Shown here in pieces: positions 54,401 through 63,031 of a stretch of DNA of 64,000 bases; the first letter of the stretch is position 1, and each line of letters starts with the position of its first letter. This stretch comes from Micromonospora vinacea (GTDB taxonomy: Bacteria > Actinomycetota > Actinomycetes > Mycobacteriales > Micromonosporaceae): positions 4,588,001 through 4,652,000 of the forward strand of contig NZ_JADOTY010000001.1 in assembly GCF_015751785.1 (NCBI RefSeq), written 5' to 3'. Under the pieces are notes generated by a model that saw only the letters and a list, made by a program, of their open reading frames with translations, did not search any database and was not told the DNA's origin. The position numbers and the translations under genes were made by a program.

Positions 54401-57400
54401 AGCCGGACGAGCCCCGGATCAGCCACCGGCTCAACCTGGTCCTCGGCCCGTACGGCACCGTCGTCCAGGCCGCCGCTGTGGTCTACGGCCGCACCACGCC
54501 CGACCCGGAGCTGCCCACCGAGGTGACCGCCGAACAGCGACGCCGTCACGTCACGTACGGCGAGCAGCTGTACACCCCGGACATCGACGAGACGCTGCCG
54601 GTGCCGGCGTACCGGATCCGCGCCGCGTATGAGGCGGTCGGGCACGAGCTGACCGGGCTGGCCCCGGCCGGCCCGCTGTTCACCCGCGCCGAACTGCTCG
54701 CCGGGTTCGCCGCTGCCACCCCGATCGGGTACGAGGTGGTGGCCGACGAGGTCAGCGCGCAGCGGAGGTTGCTGTCCCGGTCACAGGTGCGGTTCCGGGA
54801 CAACGCGCTGACGCCGCTGCCGGCCGGGCAGTGGGACAGCCTGGGGTTGGGGCACCAGACGTACCAGCTCGCCTTCACCCCGGCCGCGCTGGCCGCCGGC
54901 TACGGCACGGCGGTGACCGACGCGGACCTGGCCGCCGCCGGCTACGTGCACCTCGACGGCGGCCCGGACTGGTGGATCCCGTCCGGCGAGATGCGCTATC
55001 CCGCCGACCCGGCCGCGCACTTCTACCTGTCCAACGGGGCCCGGGACGCGCTGGGCATGGCGACGGCGGTCACCTTCGACGACTACCACCTGCTCAGCGA
55101 GCGGGTGACCATCGACCAGGCCGCCTGGTCGGTCACCACCGCCGTCAACGACTACCGGGTGCTCGGCCCGAGCCTCGTCACCGACCCGAACGGGCAGCGC
55201 CGCGCGGTGCGCTACGACGAGTTGGGCCGGGTGGTGGCCTCGGCGCTGCTCGGCCGGCTCGGCGCCGGGGACGGCGACACGCTCGATGATCCGACGTTGA
55301 CATTCACCTACGACCCGTTCAACTGGGTGGCCAACGGCCAGCCCGCGTACAGCCGGGGCCGGCACCGGGAACGGCACGGCCCGACCAACTCGCGCTGGCT
55401 GGAGAGCTACGAGTACAGCACCGGCACCGGTGGTGTGGCGATCACCAAGTCGCGGGTGCATCCGGGCAGGGCCCTGGAGGTGGGTGAGGACGGGGTGGCC
55501 GTCGAGGTGGACGCCGACCCGCGCTGGGTCGGCACCGGCCGCACGGTGGTCAACAACAAGGGCAACCCGGTGAAGCGGTACCAGCCCTACTTCAGCACCA
55601 CCCACGAGTACGAGGACGCGGCGGCGCTGCGCGAGATCGGCGCCACCGCGATCCGCTACTACGACCCGCTGGGCCGTGCCGTGCTGACCCGGTATCCGGA
55701 CGGCACCCTGAGCCGGGTCGAGTCGACGGCCTGGTCGCACCGGTTGTTCGACGCCAACGACACGGTGCTCGACAGCCAGTGGTACGCCGAGCGGGGCAGC
55801 CCCGCCGTGTCCGATCCGGAACCGGCCGACCCGGCCACCCGCGCCGCGTGGCTCGCCGCCGGGCACGCCGACACGCCCTCCGTGATCCACTTCGACAGCC
55901 TGGGCCGGGCCGTTTACACGGAGGCCGACCGGGGCGCCGGCCAGCGCTTCGGCGTCCGCACCAGGGGAGACCTCACCGGCCGGTCCTCGGACGGGTACGA
56001 CGCGCTGGGCCGGCACATCGCCAACGCGGCCACCGCCATGCACGGCGCGGGAGTGCGGTCGTGGAGTGCGGAGAAGGGCGAGCGGTGGGTGTTCCAGGAT
56101 GTGCTCGGCGGGGTGCGCCGGATCTGGGACGAACACGGCCGGACCTTCCGCACGACGTACGACGCCCTGCACCGGCCCGTCGGCGTGTACGTCAGCGAGT
56201 CCGCCGGCGCGGAGCGCTGCGTGCAGTACGTGGTCTTCGGCGACCGGCATCCGGACGCGGCGACGCTGGGCCTGCACGGCGTGCCGTACCTGGTGTTCGA
56301 CCCGGCGGGCCAGGTGCGGGTGCCCGAGGTGGACTTCAAGGGCAACCCGCGTCGCGCCGAACGGAGACTCGCCACCGACCACGTCGACGGCCCGGACTGG
56401 TCGCCGGTGGCCGCCGCACCCGACCACGCCGCGCTGCTGGCCGCCGCGGCACCGCTGCTGGAGAGTGAGGTCTTCGGCACCGCCGCCGAGTACGACGCGG
56501 TGAACCGTCCGACAGTGGTCACCCTGCCCGACGCCACCGAGCTACGACCGACCTACCTCGAGGGCGGCATGCTGGGCCGGCTCACCGCCCGGCTGCGCGG
56601 CCAGGGCGCGGAGGTGGAGTTCCTCTCCGAGCAGGACTACGACGCGCTGGGCCGGCGGCGGTTCGCCCGGCACGGCAACGGGCTGGTCACCGAATACTTC
56701 TACGACCCGATGACGTTCCGGTTGGAACGTCTGCTCACCGCCGGAGTGCGCGACCTGCACTACACGTACGACCCGGTGGGCAACCTGACCCGGGTGGCCG
56801 AGCCGGGCGCCCCCACCTTCTTCGGCAACGCGGCGGTGCCGGCCGCCAGCGACTACGCGTACGACCCGCTCTACCAGTTGGTCCGGGCCAGCGGGCGGGA
56901 GTTGGCCGGGGCGCCCAACGACGCGATCCGCGACCACACCGACGTGCCACCGGCCGGAAGCCTCACCGATGCCGGCGCGGTACGTGCCTACACCGAGGAG
57001 TACGAGTACGACCCGCTGGGCAACCTCACAGTGCTCCGGCACCGGTTCCGGACGCAGGCCGGGGTGGGCGCCGGCTGGACCCGGCACTACCGGTACGCGT
57101 ACCAGGACGACCCGGCCGACGCCACGAACCGACTGACCGCCACGAGCCTCCCCGGCGACGCCGACGGCGGCCCCTACTCGGCCCTGTACGCGCACGACGC
57201 CGTCGGCAACCTGACCGTCATGCCGCACCTGCCGGCCCTGGAGTGGAACGTCCACGACCAGCTCCGCCGGGTCGACCTCGGCGGCGGTGGCGAGGCCCGG
57301 TTCGTCTACGCCGCGAGCGGGCAGCGGCTGCGCAAGGTCGTGGACCGGCCGGGCAGCGTCCAACTCGAATGGATCTTCCTGGGTGCGGTCACCGTGTTCC

Positions 57401-59151
57401 GCCGACGCAACAGGGTCACCGGTGTCCTCCAGCACGAACGGTGGACCACCACGATCGCCGACGACACCGGCCCGGTCGCCCAGGTGGACGTCAAGACCGT
57501 CGACGTCGGCGGCTTCGACCCGGCCAACCCGCTCGGCGTTCCGCTGATCCGTTACCAGCTCACCAACCACCTCGGCTCGGCCGCGCTGGAGACCGACGCG
57601 GCCGGGGTGCTCATCTCCTACGAGGAGTACCACCCGTACGGCACGACCGCGTACCGCTACGGCCGCTCGGGCGCCGACCTCAGCCTGAAGCGGTACCGCT
57701 TCGGCGGGCACGAGGTGGACGACGAAACCGGCTTCTGCTACGCCGGGGCCCGGTACTACGTGCCGTGGCTCGGACGGTGGGCGAGCAGCGACCCGGGCGG
57801 CTTCGCCGACGGGGGCAACCTGTTCCGGTACTGCCGCAACAATCCGGTGGGAATGGTCGACCCGTCCGGGTTCAAGCCCACCACTGTCAAGGGGCCGGAA
57901 ACCCACGACATCTCCATCACGGAGTCCCACTTCACCGGGTCCGAAAACCCCACAGTGGAGGACTTCCGCCGCTACCTCAGCAGCCACGGCGCAACCCTCG
58001 ACCCGCGAATCAACAACAAGAACTCGGTCATCTACTACCAGGCAAACGTCACCCTCAACCTGGAGGGCGGCAACTGGTCCGAGCACCCAGGCGGCACCTG
58101 GGTGCTGCACGCCGTACTGCCGCCGCCGGCACCGCCGAAGCCGAAGCCCGCGCCGCCTCCGCCGCCACCGGAGCCGCCACCGGCCGAGCCGCCGCCACCC
58201 GCCCCGGCCCCGCCACCCGAACCGCCGCCCGCCGCGCCGCCGGCCGACTCCGGCGGCAAGGCTCCGGCCGCACCCGGCGCCGTCGGCGGGGCCGCCGCGC
58301 ACACCGCGCCCGCCGCCGAGAAGTTCATCTGGAACTTCAAGTTCAAAGGCGGCCGGGGGACGTTCCGCGGCAACATCCTCGAATGGCTGTACGGCATGCC
58401 GTGGCGCGACAACACAGCGAAGTACGACCTGGAGACCAGCACCACGGTCAAGCAGATCAAGACGACCGACCGGTACGGCAAGGCCGGTGACATCGCCCGG
58501 GAGGCGACCCGGGACGCGGACGCCGCGATCCAGGCCAACCCGACCGGCACCATGGCCGGCAAGCGATCCCAGGCCGTCATCATCACCGAGACCGACGCGC
58601 CGGCCAGCGCCGGAAACGCGATCCGCACGGCCACCAACCCGGGACGCGGGCGGGACATCCCGGCCAGTGCCACCGCGCCGGAGCACGTGCGCGGACTGCC
58701 GGGCCGGACCGGCATGCTCGGCAAGGGGCTCGGTATCGCCGGCTTCGGTCTGTCGGCGTTCGCCCTGTGGGGCGACTACCAGCACGGCGACTGGGAGATG
58801 GGCGTCGGTGACGCGCTCGGCGCGGTCGGCGGTGGCCTCGAGCTGTACGCCATCGCCGTGCCCGGTGCCACTGTCGCCACCGTCAGCGCGATGACCGCCG
58901 GACTGGTGATCGGTGGCATCGGTCTGGCCGCCGTCTCGTACGTCAGCATGAACCGGGCCGCCGAGGTCGGCGACACGCCGGGGGTGGTGGCCGGTGGCGT
59001 CGGCATCGGGGCGGGCCTGGCCATCGCCGCGGGTGCCATCGGCATCGCGGCCGGCAGCGTGGTGATCGCCCCGGTCGTGCTCGCGGTCGGCATCGTCGCC
59101 GCCATCGGCGTGGGGGTCTTCCATGCGGGCCGCTACTTCGACTGGTGGTGA
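51493..59151 (+). CDS. Fused TcB-TcC cocoon protein with novel C-terminal cargo
   Basis: GTG at 51493, nine bases after the TcA stop and following GGGGGAG; 2552 residues. SpvB domain (~70-300, ISLPTGGGAIRAIGETFAAH), FG-GAP-like repeats (~430-680, LVDVNGDGRIELVQLG), TcdB-mid N (~735-850, RVVNNLGGETTIRYAAST), and mid C (~890-1010) are in order. RHS/YD repeats span ~1240-2060, and the RHS core ends the cocoon (~2067-2125, RYRFGGHEVDDETGFCYAG ... DPSG). Everything after ~2126 is variable cargo: ~80 mixed residues, Pro-rich linker (2207-2256), possible nuclease (2277-2376), hydrophobic tail (2410-2546). TcB and TcC are separate genes in many bacteria; here they are fused. The cargo should be released after autoproteolysis at the RHS core. 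Confidence 0.93.
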   Translation: MTTSYPVGGGSWGPGTGSRWRGSADPTGAGAPGGAGGAFGPGGPPTDATGAGSPPAGRAATGPGLGGPAISLPTGGGAIRAIGETFAAHPVTGTGGMSVPVPVSGGRSGFQPDLTLSYDSGAGNGPFGLGWQLPVPAISRRTDRGLPRYDATDTFLLSGEDDLIPVPGGTPVAGHTVQRFRPRTEGAFARIERWTRDSDGDVHWRTLSGSNLLAVYGRDGGSRIGLGGRVHTWLLCETRDDRGNAATYTYKAEDTAGLDLDRPHERHRTDRNVNRYLKSVRYGNTVPLLDPDGRRPVDLTPAQIADAGWLFEVVLDYGEHDPDTPLPADTGDWTCRPDPFSTYRAGFEVRTYRLCHRILMFHHFPDEPELGANCLVRAVELEYATGPVLSTLVEVTQRGYAPAAGGGHTSAALPPVTFEYTPATIAPTTRELERGSLENLPAGVDGRTELWVDLDGEGLAGVLTGHEGALYYRPNLGAGRIGPVAALPTVPSLTDLAGGRQQLVDVNGDGRIELVQLGTVPAGFVRRTDDAGWSGFQPFRELPAVDWASPDLLLLDLTGDGRADLLIAGDTVLSWHESLAEAGYGPARPALWPADEDRGPRLLRSDDRQSIFLADMSGDGLTDLVRVRDGSVCYWPNVGYGRFGATVEMDDAPWFTGPDEFDPARVLLTDVDGTGVMDLCYLGRREIRLWYNQSGNGWSAPAELPDLPHVTPDSTVTVTDLLGTGTGCLVWSSPLPGDAVGPVRYLDLAADGKPHLLTRVVNNLGGETTIRYAASTAFQLADRRAGQPWVTGLPFPVQVVERVEQVDRIAGTRLVTGYRYHHGHYDGVEREFAGFGMVEQIDGESFVDHVLGVEAVDGNQDTSPELFQPPVTTKTWYHTGAPVDLSAEWYAGRHLPTAELPTGVSAVELRESRRALRGLPLRQEVYSYDGSAAQEHPYGVVEQTYQVQRLDARVFVAVEREAVSLSYDRQPDEPRISHRLNLVLGPYGTVVQAAAVVYGRTTPDPELPTEVTAEQRRRHVTYGEQLYTPDIDETLPVPAYRIRAAYEAVGHELTGLAPAGPLFTRAELLAGFAAATPIGYEVVADEVSAQRRLLSRSQVRFRDNALTPLPAGQWDSLGLGHQTYQLAFTPAALAAGYGTAVTDADLAAAGYVHLDGGPDWWIPSGEMRYPADPAAHFYLSNGARDALGMATAVTFDDYHLLSERVTIDQAAWSVTTAVNDYRVLGPSLVTDPNGQRRAVRYDELGRVVASALLGRLGAGDGDTLDDPTLTFTYDPFNWVANGQPAYSRGRHRERHGPTNSRWLESYEYSTGTGGVAITKSRVHPGRALEVGEDGVAVEVDADPRWVGTGRTVVNNKGNPVKRYQPYFSTTHEYEDAAALREIGATAIRYYDPLGRAVLTRYPDGTLSRVESTAWSHRLFDANDTVLDSQWYAERGSPAVSDPEPADPATRAAWLAAGHADTPSVIHFDSLGRAVYTEADRGAGQRFGVRTRGDLTGRSSDGYDALGRHIANAATAMHGAGVRSWSAEKGERWVFQDVLGGVRRIWDEHGRTFRTTYDALHRPVGVYVSESAGAERCVQYVVFGDRHPDAATLGLHGVPYLVFDPAGQVRVPEVDFKGNPRRAERRLATDHVDGPDWSPVAAAPDHAALLAAAAPLLESEVFGTAAEYDAVNRPTVVTLPDATELRPTYLEGGMLGRLTARLRGQGAEVEFLSEQDYDALGRRRFARHGNGLVTEYFYDPMTFRLERLLTAGVRDLHYTYDPVGNLTRVAEPGAPTFFGNAAVPAASDYAYDPLYQLVRASGRELAGAPNDAIRDHTDVPPAGSLTDAGAVRAYTEEYEYDPLGNLTVLRHRFRTQAGVGAGWTRHYRYAYQDDPADATNRLTATSLPGDADGGPYSALYAHDAVGNLTVMPHLPALEWNVHDQLRRVDLGGGGEARFVYAASGQRLRKVVDRPGSVQLEWIFLGAVTVFRRRNRVTGVLQHERWTTTIADDTGPVAQVDVKTVDVGGFDPANPLGVPLIRYQLTNHLGSAALETDAAGVLISYEEYHPYGTTAYRYGRSGADLSLKRYRFGGHEVDDETGFCYAGARYYVPWLGRWASSDPGGFADGGNLFRYCRNNPVGMVDPSGFKPTTVKGPETHDISITESHFTGSENPTVEDFRRYLSSHGATLDPRINNKNSVIYYQANVTLNLEGGNWSEHPGGTWVLHAVLPPPAPPKPKPAPPPPPPEPPPAEPPPPAPAPPPEPPPAAPPADSGGKAPAAPGAVGGAAAHTAPAAEKFIWNFKFKGGRGTFRGNILEWLYGMPWRDNTAKYDLETSTTVKQIKTTDRYGKAGDIAREATRDADAAIQANPTGTMAGKRSQAVIITETDAPASAGNAIRTATNPGRGRDIPASATAPEHVRGLPGRTGMLGKGLGIAGFGLSAFALWGDYQHGDWEMGVGDALGAVGGGLELYAIAVPGATVATVSAMTAGLVIGGIGLAAVSYVSMNRAAEVGDTPGVVAGGVGIGAGLAIAAGAIGIAAGSVVIAPVVLAVGIVAAIGVGVFHAGRYFDWW

Positions 59152-59176
59152 CTTAGCGCCGCATCATGCCCAGCCA

Positions 59177-59596
59177 CTACGCCGCCAACACCTTGCGCAG
59201 ATCGCGGAGCGCGTCAACGGCCTCGCTTCCGCCCTCGGCGTCGGCGTCTTCCCACAGCTCGCGCCATTCGGAGTCCGCGGCCAGGATTCGGTCGATCGCC
59301 CTCACCGCCAACGCTGTCACGTCGTCGGGCACGTCCACCCGGCCGCCGTCGTGCAGAAACTCCGGAGCGTACGGAGATGCGATCGGCTGGCCGCTGGGCT
59401 GCTGTGCCGCCACGATCGCGACCGCAGCGATCGCCTCGCAGGCGACGTCGGCGTCGAGGTAACCCGCCTCGCCGGCGGCTCTGGTCAACGCTTCCCGGAC
59501 CAGGTTCGGTCGCTTGGACACGTCGGCGTCGTCCAGGTCGCCACACCAGTCAGCGGCGGTGTCGTTGTCGAATGGTCCGCTGTCCCAGGTTCCCAC
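59177..59596 (-). CDS. DUF4259 protein
   Basis: The GTG at 59596 follows GGGAGG; the product starts MGTWDSGPFDNDTAADWCGD, the family signature. 139 residues, acidic and helical (LVREALTRAAGEAGYLDADVACEAIAAVAIVAA). It ends 26 bases from the tail-to-tail Tc gene. DUF4259 proteins are often clustered with toxin-immunity loci, so an immunity role is conceivable, but the opposite strand and lack of a known function leave it open. Confidence 0.85.
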   Translation of the reverse strand: MGTWDSGPFDNDTAADWCGDLDDADVSKRPNLVREALTRAAGEAGYLDADVACEAIAAVAIVAAQQPSGQPIASPYAPEFLHDGGRVDVPDDVTALAVRAIDRILAADSEWRELWEDADAEGGSEAVDALRDLRKVLAA

Positions 59597-59709
59597 TTGG
59601 CCTCCCGCCGTCGATTCGCAGCATCCTCGCATCAGAGACCGACAACACCCGGGACGCGGGTGACACGTCCGGGCTGGATAGCTGCTCAGGAGGCAATTAG
59701 CCTGCGCGT

Positions 59710-60249
59710 ATGGCAGACCTGGGAGACGTCGCTTGGCCGCCTGCCCCGATCACGACCGAGAGGCTCGTGCTCCGTGAGCCCGAGGCCCGGGATCGTGCGG
59801 CGTTCATCGAGTTGCTGGCGTCGCCAGAGGTGAACGCCTACCTCGGCGGTCCCCGCCTGCCTGCCGAACTGGAGCGCGAGATGCCCGGGGTGCCCGAGCG
59901 GTGGCCCGGGAGCTTCGTCGTCGATCTCGACGGGGTGATGATCGGCCAGATCCTGCTCAGAAGAGCAACGGGGCACCGCCGCCCGGCTGCCATGGGGAAG
60001 GTCGAGCTCGGTTACCTGTTTCTGCCGCAGGCATGGGGATTCGGGTACGCCGCCGAGGCCTGCGCGGCGGCACTCGACTGGTGCGACGGCGTCCTTCCCG
60101 GCGAGCCGGTGGCCCTCGCCACCCAAACCGCCAACGTCGGCTCGATGCGCCTCGCGGCGAGGCTGGGGTTCACTGAAGTAGAGCGGTTCCATGCCTGGGA
60201 CGCCGAGCAGTGGCTCGGCCTACGGTCCCCGGTCACGCCGCCTGCTTGA
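59710..60249 (+). CDS. GNAT acetyltransferase
   Basis: 179 residues; start at the ATG 59710. TTERLVLREPEARDRAAFIELLASPEV opens the fold. YLFLPQAWGFGYAAEACAAALDW is the acetyl-CoA loop (Q-A-W-G-F-G-Y-A), and TANVGSMRLAARLGFTEVERF the late motif of RimJ/RimL-type members. Substrate unknown. It ends in a 73-bp gap facing the convergent hypothetical gene. Confidence 0.85.
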   Translation: MADLGDVAWPPAPITTERLVLREPEARDRAAFIELLASPEVNAYLGGPRLPAELEREMPGVPERWPGSFVVDLDGVMIGQILLRRATGHRRPAAMGKVELGYLFLPQAWGFGYAAEACAAALDWCDGVLPGEPVALATQTANVGSMRLAARLGFTEVERFHAWDAEQWLGLRSPVTPPA

Positions 60250-60322
60250 GCTGGTGCTGGACAGCACCGCCACGGCGGGGCCCACGGGGTTCCATCACGT
60301 CCCTCGCCACGAACACTCGTCG

Positions 60323-60721
60323 CTAGCAGCTCTGAAGGATGCGCTCTACGTCCGCGCCCGCCTGAACGACCACGGCGTCGGCGCGAAGGTCCGCGGGCAG
60401 GTGGTACCGCTGACCTTCGTGCGCGAGCAAGGTGGGGCAGCCAGGTGGAAGCACAACAGCATCGGCGAGTCCGACGAACGTGACGAGCATGTCGAGAATG
60501 GCGCCGGCGGAAAACCGGCTGAGCATGAGGCTGCAGAGCGTGTCGTCGGTAAGGGTGGCGTAGACGTCTGCGGTGCCGCCGTCGTCGGCGCTGATGTGCC
60601 AGTAGCCGTGCTGAGGTTCCTGCCTTTCGGCCCAGGGCACAAAGACGGCCCGAAAGGCATCAGCCGACAGTGGGGCGGCATCGCCCTGCTCGAACCGTTG
60701 AACGAACATGTCGTAGCTCAC
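60323..60721 (-). CDS. Small hypothetical protein
   Basis: GTG at 60721 (SYDMFVQRFEQGDAAPLSADAFRAVF); an ATG at 60709 would remove four residues. 132 residues, soluble, alpha/beta mix. SYDMFVQRF openings occur in a family of small actinobacterial proteins of unknown function. LTDDTLCSLMLSRFSAGAILDMLVTF and a histidine-containing loop (LLAHEGQRYHLP) follow. No partner. Confidence 0.6.
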   Translation of the reverse strand: MSYDMFVQRFEQGDAAPLSADAFRAVFVPWAERQEPQHGYWHISADDGGTADVYATLTDDTLCSLMLSRFSAGAILDMLVTFVGLADAVVLPPGCPTLLAHEGQRYHLPADLRADAVVVQAGADVERILQSC

Positions 60722-61028
60722 CGGAGGAAGTTAGCGCCGAGACCGCCGTGGCTGGGGGCACCCGCAGTGGCGCTACAGCTGAACAACCTCGCGCGCACGC
60801 TGGTTGTGCTGGGCCAGGCCGCCGGATTATGGCGTCCACTTGCGACCAGCTCGGAGCGGGGACGCCGGCAGCCTGATCACGGGTTCGACGATCGGGCACA
60901 GGCGACCCTCTTCTGAGCCGGGGCCGGCCGATCGCGTGGGTGGTCGCCCGCCGTCGAAGGCCGGGCCATCGCGCCGGAGCCGCTCACCGATTCGGTACGC
61001 CGGATGGGCCCCGCCGTCGCGGAGAGGT
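60722..61028. other. 307-bp gap, nothing recognised
   Basis: No ribosome site, motif or terminator-grade hairpin was found between the convergent-free minus-strand genes here. Confidence 0.4.
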
Positions 61029-61691
61029 TCAGCTGTCGCCGGGGCGGACCAGCCCGGTCTCGTACGCGATGACCACGAGCTGAGCGCGGTCGCGGGCGTT
61101 CAGCTTGTGCAGCAGGCGACTCACGTACGTGCGGGCGGTGTCCGGGCTGAGGTGCAGGGCCGCCCCGATCTCCACATTCGACCGCCCGGTGCCGACCTGT
61201 GCCAGGACGTCGCGTTCCCGCCCGGTGAGCCCGGTCAGCCGGGCCGGGTCCGCGACGGGGGAGCGGGCGGCCGCGGCGATCACCCGCCGGGTCACCGCCG
61301 GTGACAGCAGCGCGTCTCCGCCGGCCACCACGCGGACGGCGTCCCGCAGGGCGTCGGGCGGGGTGTCCTTGAGGAGGAAGCCGGCGGCGCCGGCGCGGAT
61401 GGCGTCGAAGAGGTACTCGTCGTCGTCGAAGGTGGTCAGCATGACCACCCGGACGTGGGTCAACGTCGGGTCGGTGAGGATGCGGCGGGTGGCCTCGATA
61501 CCGTCGCCGCCGGGCATCCGGACATCCATCAGGACGACGTCGGGTCGCTGCTCGCGGGTGACCGCCACGCCGGCGCGGCCGTCGCCGGCTTCGCCGACCA
61601 CCGTGATGTCCGGGGCGCGTTCCAGCAACGCGCGGAGGCCGGTGCGCACCAGGTGCTGGTCGTCGACGAGGACGACGCGTACGTCGCTCAT
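61029..61691 (-). CDS. NarL/FixJ-type response regulator
   Basis: 220 residues. The receiver domain (1-120) has acidic DD at 10-11, phospho-acceptor Asp56 in VVLMDVRMPGGDG and Lys in GFLLKDTPPD. The LuxR-type HTH (~153-215, LTGRERDVLAQVGTGRSNVEIGAALHLSPDTARTYVSRLLHKL) follows. Its ATG overlaps the kinase stop as ATGA, so the pair is translated together. Targets unknown; the neighbouring divergent membrane-protein genes (63032, 63541) are likely candidates. Confidence 0.93.
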   Translation of the reverse strand: MSDVRVVLVDDQHLVRTGLRALLERAPDITVVGEAGDGRAGVAVTREQRPDVVLMDVRMPGGDGIEATRRILTDPTLTHVRVVMLTTFDDDEYLFDAIRAGAAGFLLKDTPPDALRDAVRVVAGGDALLSPAVTRRVIAAAARSPVADPARLTGLTGRERDVLAQVGTGRSNVEIGAALHLSPDTARTYVSRLLHKLNARDRAQLVVIAYETGLVRPGDS

Positions 61692-62887
61692 GCGGCGACC
61701 GCCGCCAGCGGTAGGTGGACCGAGACCCGGAAGCCGCCGCCGGCGGCCTCGCCGGCATCGAGGGTTCCGCCGAGCAGGGCAACCCGCTCCGACATACCGC
61801 GTAGCCCCTGACCCGTCTCGGCTGCGGTGCCGCCGGCGGATCCCCGGCCGTCGTCGACGACCTCCACCGACAGTTGGGCCGGGGTCGCCCGGATCGTCAC
61901 GGTGGCGCGGGTGGCGTGGGCGTGGCGCAGCACATTGGTCAGTGCCTCCTGCACGATCCGGTAGACGGTGCTGCCGACCACGGTCGGCAGGGCGTCGACC
62001 GAGCCGTCGAGACGCAGCTCGACCGGCAGCCCACCGCGGCGGACGCCCTCGACGAGCGTACGCAGCTGGGGGAGACCGGGGGCCGGCTCGCGCGGCCCGG
62101 GTTCGCGACGCAGCGTGCCCAACGTGGCACGCAGCTCGGCCATGGCGCTGCCGCTCACCGAGTGGATCGCGGCCAGGGCGGCCTCGGCCTGGCCGGGCTC
62201 GGCATCGGCAAGTGCCTCCCGCGCCACAGCCGATTGCAGGGTGATCACCGACATCGTGTGTCCCAGGGTGTCGTGCACCTCCCGGGCGATGCGCAGCCGC
62301 TCGGCCTCGACCTGCCGGGCGGCCTCCCGGCGGCGCTCCTCGGCCGCCGAGGCGGCCTGCCGGGCCAGCGTGACCCGTAGCGAACGCCGGTTGCGGACGG
62401 CGTCACCGAGAGCGATGACGGCGAGGATCAGGGCCGCCTCGGAGCCGAGACCCGCACCGATGACGACTGAGATGTCGTCTCCCTCGACGAGCCGGGCGAC
62501 CACCGAGACGGCCAGCAGGCTCCCGCCGACGGCGGCGGCCGGGACCACCCGGCCCCGCTGGGCGGCTACGTAGAGGATGGCGGCGGCCGGGGCGGCCACG
62601 CCGACCGGCGGCAACTCCAGCGCGTAGTAGCCGAGGATGCCGGCGGCCGTCGCCAGCAGCGCGGGAACGGTCCAACGCCGGGCCACCAGCAGCAGTACGG
62701 CCCAACCGGCCCCGAATCCGCCGGCCAGCGCCGCCTGGGAGATCGGGGCGTCCTCGGTCACGACCGCCGCCGTGACCAGGCCCAGGATGGCCACAGCGAG
62801 CAGCGCCTCGGTTCGGGTGGGTGAGGTGGCCTGCACGTCCGTGAGCCTAAGTCGGTGCGGGCCCGCGCCGCTGCCGTCCGCAGGCAT
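61688..62887 (-). CDS. Sensor histidine kinase (HisKA_3)
   Basis: Start at the ATG 62887 (a GTG lies one codon before); a GTG at 62836 is possible. 399 residues. About six membrane helices (~25-160) form the sensor region without an extracellular domain. DHp box: ERLRIAREVHDTLGHTMSVITLQ with the phospho-His in EVHDTLGH. HATPase_c: IVQEALTNVLRHAHATRATVTI (N box), VEVVDDGRGSAGG, and GQGLRGMSERVALLGGTLDAG (G box). It pairs with the response regulator, likely sensing membrane or cell-wall state. Confidence 0.9.
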   Translation of the reverse strand: MPADGSGAGPHRLRLTDVQATSPTRTEALLAVAILGLVTAAVVTEDAPISQAALAGGFGAGWAVLLLVARRWTVPALLATAAGILGYYALELPPVGVAAPAAAILYVAAQRGRVVPAAAVGGSLLAVSVVARLVEGDDISVVIGAGLGSEAALILAVIALGDAVRNRRSLRVTLARQAASAAEERRREAARQVEAERLRIAREVHDTLGHTMSVITLQSAVAREALADAEPGQAEAALAAIHSVSGSAMAELRATLGTLRREPGPREPAPGLPQLRTLVEGVRRGGLPVELRLDGSVDALPTVVGSTVYRIVQEALTNVLRHAHATRATVTIRATPAQLSVEVVDDGRGSAGGTAAETGQGLRGMSERVALLGGTLDAGEAAGGGFRVSVHLPLAAVAA

Positions 62888-63031
62888 CACCCCCGCCCCC
62901 GCACGTACGTCGAGAAGCGATGGCAGCTCGCGCGGCTGCGCGGCAGACGTCCCCGAGTTGGCGACCTAGCGTCGACGGCGACATCACAGAACGTGCCCGC
63001 ATGGGCTCGAAAACCAGGGAGAAGTACTGCT

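Noticed and set aside
56542..59124. 860-residue minus-strand ORF across the Tc cargo
   Set aside because: Antisense to the RHS and cargo coding frame, Val/Asp/Arg/His-rich, no ribosome site.
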